Shown here one piece after another: positions 34,436-43,672 of a DNA stretch of 64,000 bases; positions within the stretch are counted from its first letter, which is position 1; the number at the start of each line of letters is the position of its first letter. The position numbers and the translations under genes were made by a program. Under the pieces are notes generated by a model. It was not told where the DNA came from. It saw only the letters and a list, made by a program, of their open reading frames with translations, and searched no databases. Source of the stretch: Methylotenera_A sp036676175 (GTDB lineage: Bacteria; Pseudomonadota; Gammaproteobacteria; Burkholderiales; Methylophilaceae); NCBI GenBank assembly GCA_036676175.1, contig JAKFDL010000104.1, positions 1 to 64,000 of the forward strand. Direction: 5' to 3'.

Positions 34436-34462
34436 TTAAAAGCGCTATAATGACGCTTTTAA
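34436..34462 (+). terminator. Hairpin after arsC with TATAAT in its loop
   Basis: TTAAAAGCG (34436-34444) pairs perfectly with CGCTTTTAA (34454-34462). The 9-nt loop contains TATAAT (34446-34451). It could end the aqp-arsC transcript and provide the -10 for prfB; no good -35 is seen. Confidence 0.5.
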
Positions 34463-34504
34463 AAATTAAGCCCAAGTTAAAGAATTAAGTCACTAAAGAA
34501 CCCT

Positions 34505-35609
34505 ATGGAAGCCGAACAACTCAACCAAATCGCCAACCGTCTGACCGATCTAAGTGCGCGTCATCTTGCGCTCAGGGGGTATCTTTGACTTTGACAATAA
34601 AGCGCAAAAGTTAGAGGAAGTAAACGGCCTGCTGGAAGACCCCAAAGTATGGGACAACGCCGAAAAGGCGCAAAAACTTGGTAAAGAAAAACGTGCATTA
34701 GAGCTGGTAGTAGTTAATTTACAAAATTTAGAAGCCAGTATTAAAGACAGCCAAGAGCTATTTGAGATGGCGCGCGAAGAGAACGACGACGAAACATTGT
34801 TGAGCGTGGATGCGGACAGCCAAGAAATAGAAACAAAAATCGCCGACATGGAATTTAAGCGCATGTTCTCTGGCGAGCTAGATGGCGCCAACTGTTTTAT
34901 CGAATTTCAATCAGGTAGTGGCGGTACTGAAGCGCAAGATTGGTGCAATATGCTGTTGCGCATGTATTTACGCTATTGTGAGCGCAAAGGCTTTAAAGTA
35001 GAGGTGTTAGAGCTTTCGGACGGCGATGTGGCGGGTATTAAAGGTGCTAGCGTTAAGGTCAATGGCGATTATGCTTACGGGACGTTACGCACCGAAAATG
35101 GCGTACATCGCTTAGTGCGTAAGTCTCCATTTGACAGCAACGCTAAACGCCATACTTCTTTTGCCAGTGTGCAGATATTTCCTGAAGTAGATGATTCGAT
35201 TCAAATTGACATTAACCCTGCTGATTTGCGTATTGATACGTATCGCGCTAGTGGCGCAGGCGGCCAGCACATCAACAAAACCGATTCTGCCGTGCGCATC
35301 ACCCATTTGCCCACTAATGTCGTCGTGCAATGCCAAAATGACCGTAGTCAACACCGTAACCGCGAAGAGGCGATGAACATGCTGAAGGGTGCGTTGTACA
35401 ATTTAGAACTGAACAAGCGTAATGCCGACAAACAGGCGATAGAAGATGCCAAAACAGATATTGGCTGGGGCCATCAAATTCGCAGTTATGTGCTAGACCA
35501 AGGCCGTATTAAAGATTTACGTACCAATGTGGAGATAGGCAATACACAAGGCGTGCTCGATGGCGACCTTGATCCATTTATACAAGAGAGTTTGAAACAG
35601 GGAGTTTAA
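34505..35609 (+). CDS. prfB: Peptide chain release factor 2, with programmed +1 frameshift
   Basis: RF2 recognises UGA and UAA stops. Translation starts at ATG 34505 (MEAEQLNQIANRLTD), reads 27 codons to CTT, meets in-frame TGA (34586-34588) and must shift +1 to continue from GAC (34587) to 35609, giving 367 residues. This is the classic RF2 autoregulation. The downstream part has the anticodon-like SPF motif (RKSPFDSNAK) and the catalytic GGQ loop (GAGGQHINKTDS). It is 2 bp from lysS, the usual prfB-lysS operon. Confidence 0.97.
34574..34589 (+). other. prfB programmed frameshift site
   Basis: Internal Shine-Dalgarno AGGGGG (34574-34579), then TAT CTT TGA C. Slippage on CTT at the slow UGA codon moves the ribosome +1. 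The arrangement matches the conserved RF2 signal exactly. Confidence 0.96.
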
Positions 35610-35611
35610 GC

Positions 35612-37162
35612 GTGAGCGAGCAAGAAAATATAGTATCTATTGACGAAAGCCATGTAGATGAAAATCACGTCATTGCAGAACGACGCGAGAAATTAAAAGC
35701 ACTACGTGAAGCCGCAAAAGCTGGCAATAGTGCAGCTTTCCCAAATGATTTTAAGCCAAAAGATAAAGCGGATAGCCTACAAAAAACTTATGCTACGCAA
35801 GATAAAGAAACGCTAGATCCGCAAAGCATTCCTGCCACTGTGGCAGGTCGTATGGTGCTAAAACGGGTGATGGGTAAAGCCAGTTTTGCCACTATTCAAG
35901 ATGGCAGCGGTGAGCATGCAGGTGCACGTATTCAGCTGTATGTAGCGCGCGATGAAATTGGCGAGGCGCTATACGAAAGCTTTAAACATTGGGATTTAGG
36001 CGATATTTTGGGTGCCACAGGCCGCTTGTTTAAAACCAAAACGGGAGAGTTATCGATTCATGTCAGTGAGATTAAGTTACTCACCAAATCGCTACGCCCA
36101 TTACCTGAAAAATATCATGGTTTGAGCGACCAAGAGACTAAATATCGGCAAAGATATGTTGACTTAATTACCAGTGAAGAAGCGCGCGCCACCTTTATTG
36201 CACGCAGTAAAGTGGTGTCGGCCATTCGCGACTTTATGATTCAAAATGAGTTTTTAGAAGTGGAAACACCGATGTTGCATCCCATTCCAGGCGGCGCATC
36301 GGCCAAGCCATTTATGACACACCACAATGCGTTAGACATGCAAATGTTCATGCGTATTGCACCAGAGTTGTACCTGAAAAGATTGATTGTGGGTGGGTTT
36401 CAGCGTGTGTTTGAGATGAACCGCAATTTTAGAAACGAAGGTTTGAGCGTCCGGCATAACCCAGAATTTACCATGATGGAATTTTATGCGGCGTACACCG
36501 ATTACCACTGGTTAATGGATTTTACCGAGGCAACCATCCGTGCTGCGGCTATAGCTGCGCGCGGTACCGCAGTGCTGAATTACGATGGCAAAGAGGTCGA
36601 TTTAAGCAAACCGTTTGAGCGCTTAACGATTATTGGCGCGATACAAAAATATGCGCCGCGATACACCTTAGAACAATTGAATGATGCTGCATTCTTACGC
36701 GCCGAAATTCTAAAACTTGGTGCAAAACCATTTGACCACGCCGGCTTGGGCGCGCTGCAATTGGCACTATTTGAAGAAACAGCCGAAAGCCAATTGTGGC
36801 ATCCGACCTATATTATTGACTATCCCGTAGAGGTTTCACCGCTTGCCCGTGCCAGCGACAAAAACCCGGAAATCACCGAACGCTTTGAGCTTTTTATTAC
36901 CGGGCGTGAAATGGCCAATGGTTTTAGTGAGTTAAATGACGCAGAAGATCAGGCAGAGCGCTTTACTGCACAGATGAAAGCCAAAGAAGCGGGCGACGGA
37001 GAAGCAATGTATTACGATGCCGATTTTATACGCGCATTAGAATATGGCATGCCACCAACAGGTGGCTGTGGCATTGGTATTGATCGTTTAGTGATGTTGA
37101 TTACCGATAGCCCAAGTATTCGTGATGTGATCCTGTTCCCGCATATGCGACCTGAAGCTTAA
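35612..37162 (+). CDS. lysS: Lysyl-tRNA synthetase (class II)
   Basis: Charges tRNA-Lys. The 516 residues begin at GTG 35612, preceded by GGGAG. The N-terminal OB-fold anticodon domain (about 70-185) precedes the class II core: motif 1 around FLEVETPMLHPIPGGASAKP, motif 2 FEMNRNFRNEGLSVRHNPEF and motif 3 GCGIGIDRLVMLIT. The length matches other bacterial class II enzymes. It is followed by a strong terminator. Confidence 0.98.
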   Translation: MSEQENIVSIDESHVDENHVIAERREKLKALREAAKAGNSAAFPNDFKPKDKADSLQKTYATQDKETLDPQSIPATVAGRMVLKRVMGKASFATIQDGSGEHAGARIQLYVARDEIGEALYESFKHWDLGDILGATGRLFKTKTGELSIHVSEIKLLTKSLRPLPEKYHGLSDQETKYRQRYVDLITSEEARATFIARSKVVSAIRDFMIQNEFLEVETPMLHPIPGGASAKPFMTHHNALDMQMFMRIAPELYLKRLIVGGFQRVFEMNRNFRNEGLSVRHNPEFTMMEFYAAYTDYHWLMDFTEATIRAAAIAARGTAVLNYDGKEVDLSKPFERLTIIGAIQKYAPRYTLEQLNDAAFLRAEILKLGAKPFDHAGLGALQLALFEETAESQLWHPTYIIDYPVEVSPLARASDKNPEITERFELFITGREMANGFSELNDAEDQAERFTAQMKAKEAGDGEAMYYDADFIRALEYGMPPTGGCGIGIDRLVMLITDSPSIRDVILFPHMRPEA

Positions 37163-37180
37163 GCTTAATTAGCCTTATAT

Positions 37181-37208
37181 AAAAACCACCTAGCAATAGG
37201 TGGTTTTT
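37181..37208 (+). terminator. Intrinsic terminator after lysS
   Basis: AAAAACCACCTA (37181-37192) pairs with TAGGTGGTTTTT (37197-37208) around GCAA, followed by more T. It insulates prfB-lysS from the pst promoter. Confidence 0.88.
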
Positions 37209-37214
37209 TATTAT

Positions 37215-37248
37215 TTGTCACAATACTGTCATATTTCCTTTTTATTAT
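37215..37248 (+). promoter_or_regulatory. PHO box and -10 before pstS
   Basis: TTGTCAC (37215-37221), spacer AATA, CTGTCAT (37226-37232): a near-perfect PhoB site. Exactly 10 bp later is TATTAT (37243-37248), a good -10. PhoB replaces the -35 in such promoters. Confidence 0.85.
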
Positions 37249-37281
37249 TAGCACAAGTTAATCAGGTCAATAAGGGAAAAA

Positions 37282-38265
37282 ATGATGTTAAAGAGTTTAA
37301 GTATTGCGGCATTAATTGCAACGGCATTTACAAGCGGCTTAGTAGAAGCGGCTGATAAAATCATCAAGATTGACGGTTCTAGCACGGTGTATCCAATTAC
37401 CGAAGCCGTAGCCGAAGAATTTCAAAAAGCACAAAAAGTAAAAGTGACAGTCGGTGAATCTGGTACTGGTGGTGGCTTCAAAAAATTCTGCCGTGGTGAG
37501 ACTGATATTTCAAATGCTTCACGCCCAATTTCACAAAAAGAAATCGACGCTTGTAAAGAAGCGGGTATTCAATTTATCGAGTTACCCATCGCATTCGATG
37601 CGCTCACGGTTGTCGTTAACAACAAAAATGACTGGGTAAAAAGTATTACTGTTGAAGAATTGAAAAAAATATGGGGCCCAGGCTCTAGCGTTAAAAGCTG
37701 GAAACAAGTGAACCCTGCTTATCCTGACAAAAAGCTAGGCCTATATGGTCCTGGTACCGCCTCTGGCACTTTTGATTATTTCAGCGAAGCGATTAACGGA
37801 AAGTCAAAAGCGCATCGTACCGATTACACACCATCAGAAGATGACAACGTGTTGGTAAAAGGTGTAACGGGTGACGCGGGTGGTATGGCTTATTTTGGCA
37901 TGGCGTACTATGAAGAAAATAAAGACAAATTACGCGCAATTCCAGTGGCAGTAAAAGCCGGTTCACCAGCAGTTTTGCCATCCGTGCAAACGGTTGAAGA
38001 TGGTACCTACCAGCCATTAGCCCGTCCTATCTTTATCTATGTCAACGCCACGGCTGCTGCGTTTAAGCCAGAGGTGAAAGCATTCGTGAATTTTTATTTA
38101 GACAATGCACCGACATTGGTTAAAGAAGTTAAATATGTACCATTGCCAGCAGAAGATTACGCAGCAGTTAAGGCGCATTTTAAAGCAAACAAACCTGGTA
38201 CAGGCTTTGGTGGTAAAAATGAAGTGGGTATTAAGGTTAAAGATTTGCTCAGTAAAATTGAGTAA
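37282..38265 (+). CDS. pstS: Phosphate ABC transporter periplasmic binding protein
   Basis: High-affinity phosphate-binding protein of the Pst system. The 327 residues begin with a signal peptide (MMLKSLSIAALIATAFTSGL, cleaved near VEAA). Mature sequence has IDGSSTVYPITEAVAEEF and GESGTGGGFKKFCRGETDIS with phosphate-contacting Ser, Thr and Gly residues, and later GPGTASGTFDYF. The gene lies directly behind a PHO box and is separated from pstC by a terminator-like hairpin, which would let pstS be made in excess of the membrane parts. Confidence 0.97.
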   Translation: MMLKSLSIAALIATAFTSGLVEAADKIIKIDGSSTVYPITEAVAEEFQKAQKVKVTVGESGTGGGFKKFCRGETDISNASRPISQKEIDACKEAGIQFIELPIAFDALTVVVNNKNDWVKSITVEELKKIWGPGSSVKSWKQVNPAYPDKKLGLYGPGTASGTFDYFSEAINGKSKAHRTDYTPSEDDNVLVKGVTGDAGGMAYFGMAYYEENKDKLRAIPVAVKAGSPAVLPSVQTVEDGTYQPLARPIFIYVNATAAAFKPEVKAFVNFYLDNAPTLVKEVKYVPLPAEDYAAVKAHFKANKPGTGFGGKNEVGIKVKDLLSKIE

Positions 38266-38287
38266 TCATTGCTGTCACTATGCTGTT

Positions 38288-38317
38288 AAAAAAGGGGCGA
38301 AAGTTCGCTCCTTTTTT
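38288..38317 (+). terminator. Terminator/attenuator between pstS and pstC
   Basis: AAAAAAGGGGCGAA (38288-38301) pairs with TTCGCTCCTTTTTT (38304-38317) with one G-T wobble. It lies 22 bp after the pstS stop and probably reduces transcription into pstCAB-phoU. Confidence 0.8.
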
Positions 38318-38381
38318 ACAGTAGAACTTTAACCAGTTGTTAATACGTTTATATTATTAGCTACAATGAAAGTCCCATTTT

Positions 38382-39329
38382 ATGAATACGGCTACCCAAA
38401 TGCTTAATCAACCAGTTGATTTAACCATTAGTCCACGCTTGGCTAAAAATGTGCGCAGAAACATCAAAGAGCGCATCATTGAATTTATTTTAATGTTGGC
38501 TGCGCTTTCTGCAGTGGCAACCACATTGTCGATTGTAGCTATTTTGCTTTATGAATCTTTAAGCTTTTTCAAAACGGTTTCTCTAGTAGATTTTTTTACT
38601 GATACACAATGGACGCCGCTATTTGAGGATGCACACTACGGCATTCTTCCACTAGTATCCGGGACGCTCACTACTTCTGCGGTTGCACTTGCAGTCGCTA
38701 TTCCAATTGGTACCATTTGTGCGATTTACCTGTCTGAATTTGCATCGCATAAAACGCGTGAAATTGTTAAGCCGCTTTTAGAGTTGTTGGTGGGGGTGCC
38801 TACCATTGTGTTTGGCTATTTTGCGTTGCTGTTTTTAACCCCTATCTTGCAAAAGTTTTTTCCAGATTTACCTGGTTTTAATATGCTTAGCGCAGGTATT
38901 GTCATGGGGATTATGATTGTGCCTTATATTGCATCGCTGGCTGAAGATGCGATGCGCGCAGTGCCCATGAGCATGCGTGAAGGCAGTTATGCCATGGGTG
39001 CAACACGTTTTCAAACCGCCATCCGAGTTGTCACTCCAGCGGCAATTTCCGGCATCGTTGCGGCCTATATTTTAGGCATTTCGCGGGCAGTGGGCGAGAC
39101 CATGGTGGTGGCCGTAGCTGCAGGTCAACAGCCAATTGTCAGTTTTAACCCAATGGAAAGTGCAGCCACTATTACCGCTTATATCGTGCAAGTGGCATTG
39201 GGTGATTTGCCGCACGGCAGTATTGGATACCAAAGTATTTTTGCCGCTGGCTTGGTGCTAATGGTCATTACCCTGTGCTTCAATATACTTGGCCATGTGA
39301 TCCGCAAAAAATACCGTGAGCATTATTAA
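38382..39329 (+). CDS. pstC: Phosphate ABC transporter permease PstC
   Basis: One of two Pst inner-membrane permeases. The 315-residue protein has about six helices; the first is near residues 35-60, after a polar N-terminus. The permease EAA-type loop is MREGSYAMGATRFQTAIRVV followed by TPAAISGIVAAYILGISRAVGETM. Its stop is immediately followed by the pstA ATG (no gap). It shares the pst operon downstream of the hairpin at 38288. Confidence 0.97.
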   Translation: MNTATQMLNQPVDLTISPRLAKNVRRNIKERIIEFILMLAALSAVATTLSIVAILLYESLSFFKTVSLVDFFTDTQWTPLFEDAHYGILPLVSGTLTTSAVALAVAIPIGTICAIYLSEFASHKTREIVKPLLELLVGVPTIVFGYFALLFLTPILQKFFPDLPGFNMLSAGIVMGIMIVPYIASLAEDAMRAVPMSMREGSYAMGATRFQTAIRVVTPAAISGIVAAYILGISRAVGETMVVAVAAGQQPIVSFNPMESAATITAYIVQVALGDLPHGSIGYQSIFAAGLVLMVITLCFNILGHVIRKKYREHY

Positions 39330-40316
39330 ATGAGCAGCAATATGACAACTGAAACTTCAACGCAAGCGCCAATCCAAAAGCCAGTAGAGGCTTCGGTACT
39401 TAAAAACCTTGATGCCGTGCGCGCGATGATTAAGCGCCATAAGCTCAATGATTATATTTTTGCCGGCATTGGTTTGCTCGCGCTTATATTTTCGCTACTT
39501 ACCTTATTGATTCTGTTTGGCGATTTGGTGATGGATGGCTTTGAGCGTTTTAATTTGCAGTTCTTAAGTGAGTTTCCATCACGTCGCGCTGCTAATGCAG
39601 GTTTGCTCTCCGCTTGGGTAGGGTCTGCATTGGTGATGCTGGTCACATTTTTGGTGGCAGTGCCGATGGGCGTGGCAGCAGGGCTCTACCTTGAAGAGTA
39701 CGCACCTAAGAACTGGTTCTCCGACCTGATTGAAATCAATGTGACCAATCTTGCTGGTGTGCCATCAATTGTGTACGGGCTATTAGCACTGGGTTTATTT
39801 GTGTATATCTTAGGGTTAGGCCAAAGCATTTTAACCGCCGGTTTAACCCTTGGTTTACTGATTCTGCCTATTGTCATCGTTTCAACACGTGAGTCTATAC
39901 GTGCCATTCCTGTGGCAATCCGCGAGGCGGCTTACGCGGTTGGCGCCACTAAATGGCAAGTGGTTTACGACCATGTGTTGAAATATTCATATGGCGGCAT
40001 CCTCACTGGAGTGATTATTGGTATGGCACGCGCGTTAGGTGAAACTGCCCCTATTATTACCATTGGTGCACTGACTTTCATCGCTTTCTTGCCGCCATCA
40101 CCAGTCACAGAGGTCGCACCATTTATTAATTTTGAATGGTTAAGCTCGGGCTTTACGGTATTGCCTATCCAGATGTTTAACTGGCTGTCGCGCCCGGATC
40201 ATGCCTTTCACATTAACGCGGCGGCAACTGGCGCCCTCATTATTATAGTGACCTTGTTAATGAACGGAACAGCAATCTACTTACGCTACAAAATTCGCAA
40301 AAACATTAAATGGTAA
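39330..40316 (+). CDS. pstA: Phosphate ABC transporter permease PstA
   Basis: The second Pst permease. The 328 residues include a polar N-terminal stretch of about 40 residues before the first helix (IFAGIGLLALIFSLLTLLIL); Escherichia coli PstA is about 30 residues shorter. The EAA loop is IREAAYAVGATKWQVVYDHV and the helix after it has GIMARALGETAPII-type sequence (IGMARALGETAPIITIGA). It starts directly at the pstC stop and is 18 bp before pstB. Confidence 0.97.
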   Translation: MSSNMTTETSTQAPIQKPVEASVLKNLDAVRAMIKRHKLNDYIFAGIGLLALIFSLLTLLILFGDLVMDGFERFNLQFLSEFPSRRAANAGLLSAWVGSALVMLVTFLVAVPMGVAAGLYLEEYAPKNWFSDLIEINVTNLAGVPSIVYGLLALGLFVYILGLGQSILTAGLTLGLLILPIVIVSTRESIRAIPVAIREAAYAVGATKWQVVYDHVLKYSYGGILTGVIIGMARALGETAPIITIGALTFIAFLPPSPVTEVAPFINFEWLSSGFTVLPIQMFNWLSRPDHAFHINAAATGALIIIVTLLMNGTAIYLRYKIRKNIKW

Positions 40317-40334
40317 AAACCTATTTGGAATATT

Positions 40335-41114
40335 ATGAATAATTCGACATCAGCAATTAAAGCAGAATCCCGCGACCTCAACTTTTTCTATAGCAACGGC
40401 ATGCAAGCGCTCAAAAATGTGAATATGCCATTGTATGAAAATAAAATTACTGCCTTGATTGGGCCTTCAGGCTGTGGAAAATCCACATTTTTACGCTGTT
40501 TTAATCGCATGCATGACTTGTACCCAGGCAATAAATACCAAGGCGAAATCTTGATGCATCCAGACAATACCAATGTGTTGGAAGATGGCGTTGACCCAAT
40601 TGAAGTGCGCATGCGTATTAGTATGGTCTTTCAAAAGCCTAATCCGTTTCCAAAGTCTATTTATGAAAACGTGGCCTACGGCTTAAGAGTCCGTGGCGAA
40701 AGCAATAAGCGTATGTTAGATGACAAAGTAGAAGAGGCATTAAAAGGTGCCGCTTTATGGAACGAAGTAAAAGACCGTCAACAAGACTTAGCATTTAATT
40801 TATCGGGCGGTCAGCAGCAGCGTCTATGCATCGCACGCGCATTAGCTACCGACCCGGAAATCATGTTATTTGACGAGCCAACCAGCGCACTAGACCCGAT
40901 TGCCACGGCAAATATCGAAGAGCTGATGTCTGAGCTTAAGCAAAAGCTCACCATCTTGGTCGTTACCCACAATATGCAGCAGGCGGCACGCGTATCGGAT
41001 TACACCGCCTATATGTATTTGGGTGAGCTGATGGAATATGACGACACCAATACCATTTTTACTAACCCTAGCCGTAAAGAAACCGAAGACTACATCACTG
41101 GAAAATTTGGCTAA
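40335..41114 (+). CDS. pstB: Phosphate ABC transporter ATPase PstB
   Basis: Drives phosphate import through PstAC. The 259 residues contain Walker A GPSGCGKST, the Q-loop SMVFQKPNPFPKSIYENVAYG typical of PstB, the signature LSGGQQQRLCIARALA, Walker B IMLFDEPTSALDP and the switch VVTHNMQQAARVSD. It is followed after 61 bp by phoU on the same strand. Confidence 0.98.
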   Translation: MNNSTSAIKAESRDLNFFYSNGMQALKNVNMPLYENKITALIGPSGCGKSTFLRCFNRMHDLYPGNKYQGEILMHPDNTNVLEDGVDPIEVRMRISMVFQKPNPFPKSIYENVAYGLRVRGESNKRMLDDKVEEALKGAALWNEVKDRQQDLAFNLSGGQQQRLCIARALATDPEIMLFDEPTSALDPIATANIEELMSELKQKLTILVVTHNMQQAARVSDYTAYMYLGELMEYDDTNTIFTNPSRKETEDYITGKFG

Positions 41115-41175
41115 TTTAAATGCTTACCCATCCGTCTGATTTTCATTGAAGTATTAGGATTAATAGGGAACTACC

Positions 41176-41883
41176 ATGCAATCTGAACATATATCTAAAC
41201 AATACGACGCCGATCTGGAAGCGGTGCGCGCAAAAGTCCTGGAAATGGGCGCTTTAGTAGAGCAGCAAATAGTTGACGCATTACAGGCTTTGCTGAAGAA
41301 CAGTTCTGAACTGGCACAAAGCGTGATTAAAAAAGATGAACTAGTGAACGCATTAGAAGTGCAAATTGATGAGGATTGCAGTCACATTATTGCGCGCCGG
41401 CAACCTGCAGCGGGGGATTTGCGCATGGTGTTAATGATGATTAAGAGTATTACCGACCTCGAACGCATCGGCGATGAAGCCTCAAAAATCGCCCGCTTTG
41501 CTATTAAAGCAAGTGAGACAGAGCGCTTAGCCGCGCCACGTTTCGCAGAGATCAAGTCAATGGCAAATAGTACCAAAGATATGCTGCATAAGGCTTTAGA
41601 TGCTTTCGCACGCTCGGATGCGAGCAAAGTGATTGAAATTGCACAAATGGACGCAGAGGTAGATGAACAGTATCAAGCTGTGATTCGCCAGCTAATCACT
41701 TTTATGTTGGAGGATCCACGCACTATCTCGGTGTGTCTAGAAGTGCTATTTATTGCGAAAGCGGTAGAGCGTATAGGCGACCATGCAAAAAACATTTCTG
41801 AAAATGTCGTGTATATGGTGCAGGGAAAAGATGTGCGTCACACCAGTATTGCGGACATGCAATTACAGGTATTTAAAGAATAA
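41176..41883 (+). CDS. phoU: Phosphate signalling regulator PhoU
   Basis: Couples Pst transport activity to the PhoR-PhoB sensor and limits phosphate uptake. The 235 residues form two PhoU repeats, each with a metal-binding acidic block: DLERIGDEASKIARFA in the first and AVERIGDHAKNISENVVYM in the second. It closes the pst operon and is followed by a clear terminator. phoB and phoR are not in the window. Confidence 0.97.
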   Translation: MQSEHISKQYDADLEAVRAKVLEMGALVEQQIVDALQALLKNSSELAQSVIKKDELVNALEVQIDEDCSHIIARRQPAAGDLRMVLMMIKSITDLERIGDEASKIARFAIKASETERLAAPRFAEIKSMANSTKDMLHKALDAFARSDASKVIEIAQMDAEVDEQYQAVIRQLITFMLEDPRTISVCLEVLFIAKAVERIGDHAKNISENVVYMVQGKDVRHTSIADMQLQVFKE

Positions 41884-41903
41884 TTAATCGGCTGTTAAAC
41901 GTG

Positions 41904-41934
41904 AACCGCTTGTGTAAGTAACAAGCGGTTTTTT
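41904..41934 (+). terminator. Intrinsic terminator after phoU
   Basis: AACCGCTTGT (41904-41913) pairs with ACAAGCGGTT (41921-41930) around a 7-nt loop, followed by TTTT. It ends the pst-phoU operon. Confidence 0.87.
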
Positions 41935-41984
41935 GTTGTCGCAAAAATACAACGTTCTTACTGTTGATTACCTTAAGTAGGTCT

Positions 41985-42018
41985 TTGTCATCATTCTGTC
42001 ATATTAAAGTCTCAAAAT
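41985..42018 (+). promoter_or_regulatory. PHO box and -10 before the OprP-type porin
   Basis: TTGTCAT (41985-41991), spacer CATT, CTGTCAT (41996-42002). Ten bp later is CAAAAT (42013-42018), a 4/6 -10. The gene starts 49 bp after it. Confidence 0.82.
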
Positions 42019-42066
42019 CCCTGTGTTGAAAAAACTTAAATTAATTGTTTATTTGGGGACTTAAAA

Positions 42067-43557
42067 ATGAATTTCAAATTACGCAGTTTGGTTGCCAGTA
42101 CTTTGGCAAGCACGTTTTTACTGGGTTTTGCTGGTACTGCTATAGCCGATAGTACAGACGATATTGTGAATGCGTTAATGGCAAAAGGGGTGTTAACAGA
42201 AGAAGAAGGTGCACTGTTGTTAAAAGGTCGCACTGGTGAAAGAGAAGCAGCAGAAAAGAAAAAAGAATCTGCGGTTTCAGCTAAGTATAAAGATGGCTTG
42301 AGTTTTGAAAGCGGTGATGGCAAATTTAAAGCACAAATCAATGGTCGTGTGCATGCTGATTACCGTTTCTTTGATTATAACGACAATGACAGAAATCCTC
42401 CCGTAGTAGGTGCTGGAAACTCGATTGCTAATACTAATAGCGTAACAGATACCGGTGATATTAGACGTTCACGATTAGGCTTTAAAGCTGCTTGGAAAGA
42501 TTACTATGAAGGTGAGGTTGTTGCCAACTTAGGAAGTACTACAGGCACTAGTCTAGATGTTGGTTATCTAAATATTGCTTGGTGGAAGCCAGTGCAATTC
42601 AGATTTGGTCAATTTAAGATGCCTATGAATTTGGAAGAATTGACTAGCTCTAACAATATCGATTTTATGGAGCGCTCTTTTGCAAACCAATTAGCGCCAG
42701 CTAAAGAGATTGGTGGAATGGTTCATGGTACTCCATTTAAAGGCACTACTTATGCATTAGCATTCTCCAACGGTCAGGGCCAAAATGCGACAGAAGGTGA
42801 TATACGCGAAGATGGTAAAGATGTCATTGGTCGTGTGACTGCTAACTTTGCTGAAATGATGGATAATAAAGACATGGTGATGCACGCGGGTATTTCATAT
42901 TCACAAGGTGAGTTACCGCAAGGTGCAGCTGGTGTTGCAGGTAGAACAGAAGCACGTGGCGCAACTTTTTTCACTGCGCCTGTATTTGCAAATACGCAGT
43001 TTGAAAAAATTGATCGTAGTCGCTTAGGTTTGGAAGGGGCTGTGGCTTATGGACCATTTAAAGTGCAAGCTGAGTGGCTGCAATTAAATAATGACTTTGA
43101 AACTAATAATCGTAGTTATGATTTGGATACCGAGAACTGGTATTTGCAAGCATTGTGGACGATTTCAGGTGAAGCTTATGCCGATGCCTACAAAGGCGGC
43201 ATATTTGGCGGATTAAAACCAAAAAATGATTTTGATCCAACCACATTTAGTGGAGGTCTGTGGGAATTGGGTGTGCGTTATAGTGAGTTTGATGCGTCAG
43301 ACTATGACACAGCGGGTATCGGGCAAGGCAATGGTGTGGATGCTTTAGTTACGACGAAGGCAAGAGGCTTTGCTCAAGCAGAAGCTTGGACTGCGGGTAT
43401 TAAATTTATACCAAACTCGAATATCCGCTTAATGTTAAATTATGTAGACACTGACTTTAGCGATGCGATTGGTGGCGCAACGGGTGGTGTAGTCGTAAAT
43501 AATAAACGTGTTGATGATGAAAAAGCAGTGATTATGCGTGCACAATGGATGTTCTAA
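42067..43557 (+). CDS. Phosphate-selective porin (OprP/OprO family)
   Basis: A 496-residue outer-membrane beta-barrel. The signal peptide ends near GTAIAD. A short periplasmic coiled-coil (LMAKGVLTEEEGALLLKGR) precedes the barrel, a feature of OprP/OprO relatives. The barrel begins FKAQINGRVHADYRFF, includes RRSRLGFKAAWKDYYEGE and FRFGQFKMPMNLEEL, and ends with a C-terminal Phe (MRAQWMF), the outer-membrane assembly signal. A strong PHO box upstream supports phosphate or polyphosphate uptake as its job. The arginine ladder of OprP was not checked residue by residue. Confidence 0.92.
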   Translation: MNFKLRSLVASTLASTFLLGFAGTAIADSTDDIVNALMAKGVLTEEEGALLLKGRTGEREAAEKKKESAVSAKYKDGLSFESGDGKFKAQINGRVHADYRFFDYNDNDRNPPVVGAGNSIANTNSVTDTGDIRRSRLGFKAAWKDYYEGEVVANLGSTTGTSLDVGYLNIAWWKPVQFRFGQFKMPMNLEELTSSNNIDFMERSFANQLAPAKEIGGMVHGTPFKGTTYALAFSNGQGQNATEGDIREDGKDVIGRVTANFAEMMDNKDMVMHAGISYSQGELPQGAAGVAGRTEARGATFFTAPVFANTQFEKIDRSRLGLEGAVAYGPFKVQAEWLQLNNDFETNNRSYDLDTENWYLQALWTISGEAYADAYKGGIFGGLKPKNDFDPTTFSGGLWELGVRYSEFDASDYDTAGIGQGNGVDALVTTKARGFAQAEAWTAGIKFIPNSNIRLMLNYVDTDFSDAIGGATGGVVVNNKRVDDEKAVIMRAQWMF

Positions 43558-43581
43558 CTTAGACCTTATTTTCTTTAGATT

Positions 43582-43608
43582 AAAACCCGCTCTAGTAGCG
43601 GGTTTTTT
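43582..43608 (+). terminator. Intrinsic terminator after the porin gene
   Basis: AAAACCCGCT (43582-43591) pairs with AGCGGGTTTT (43597-43606) around CTAGT, then TT. Confidence 0.87.
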
Positions 43609-43672
43609 ATTGTCTAGCACTAATCAGGTATAATCAAGTCATCTAAAAGTTAAGCATTTTAAAAGTCACTTT

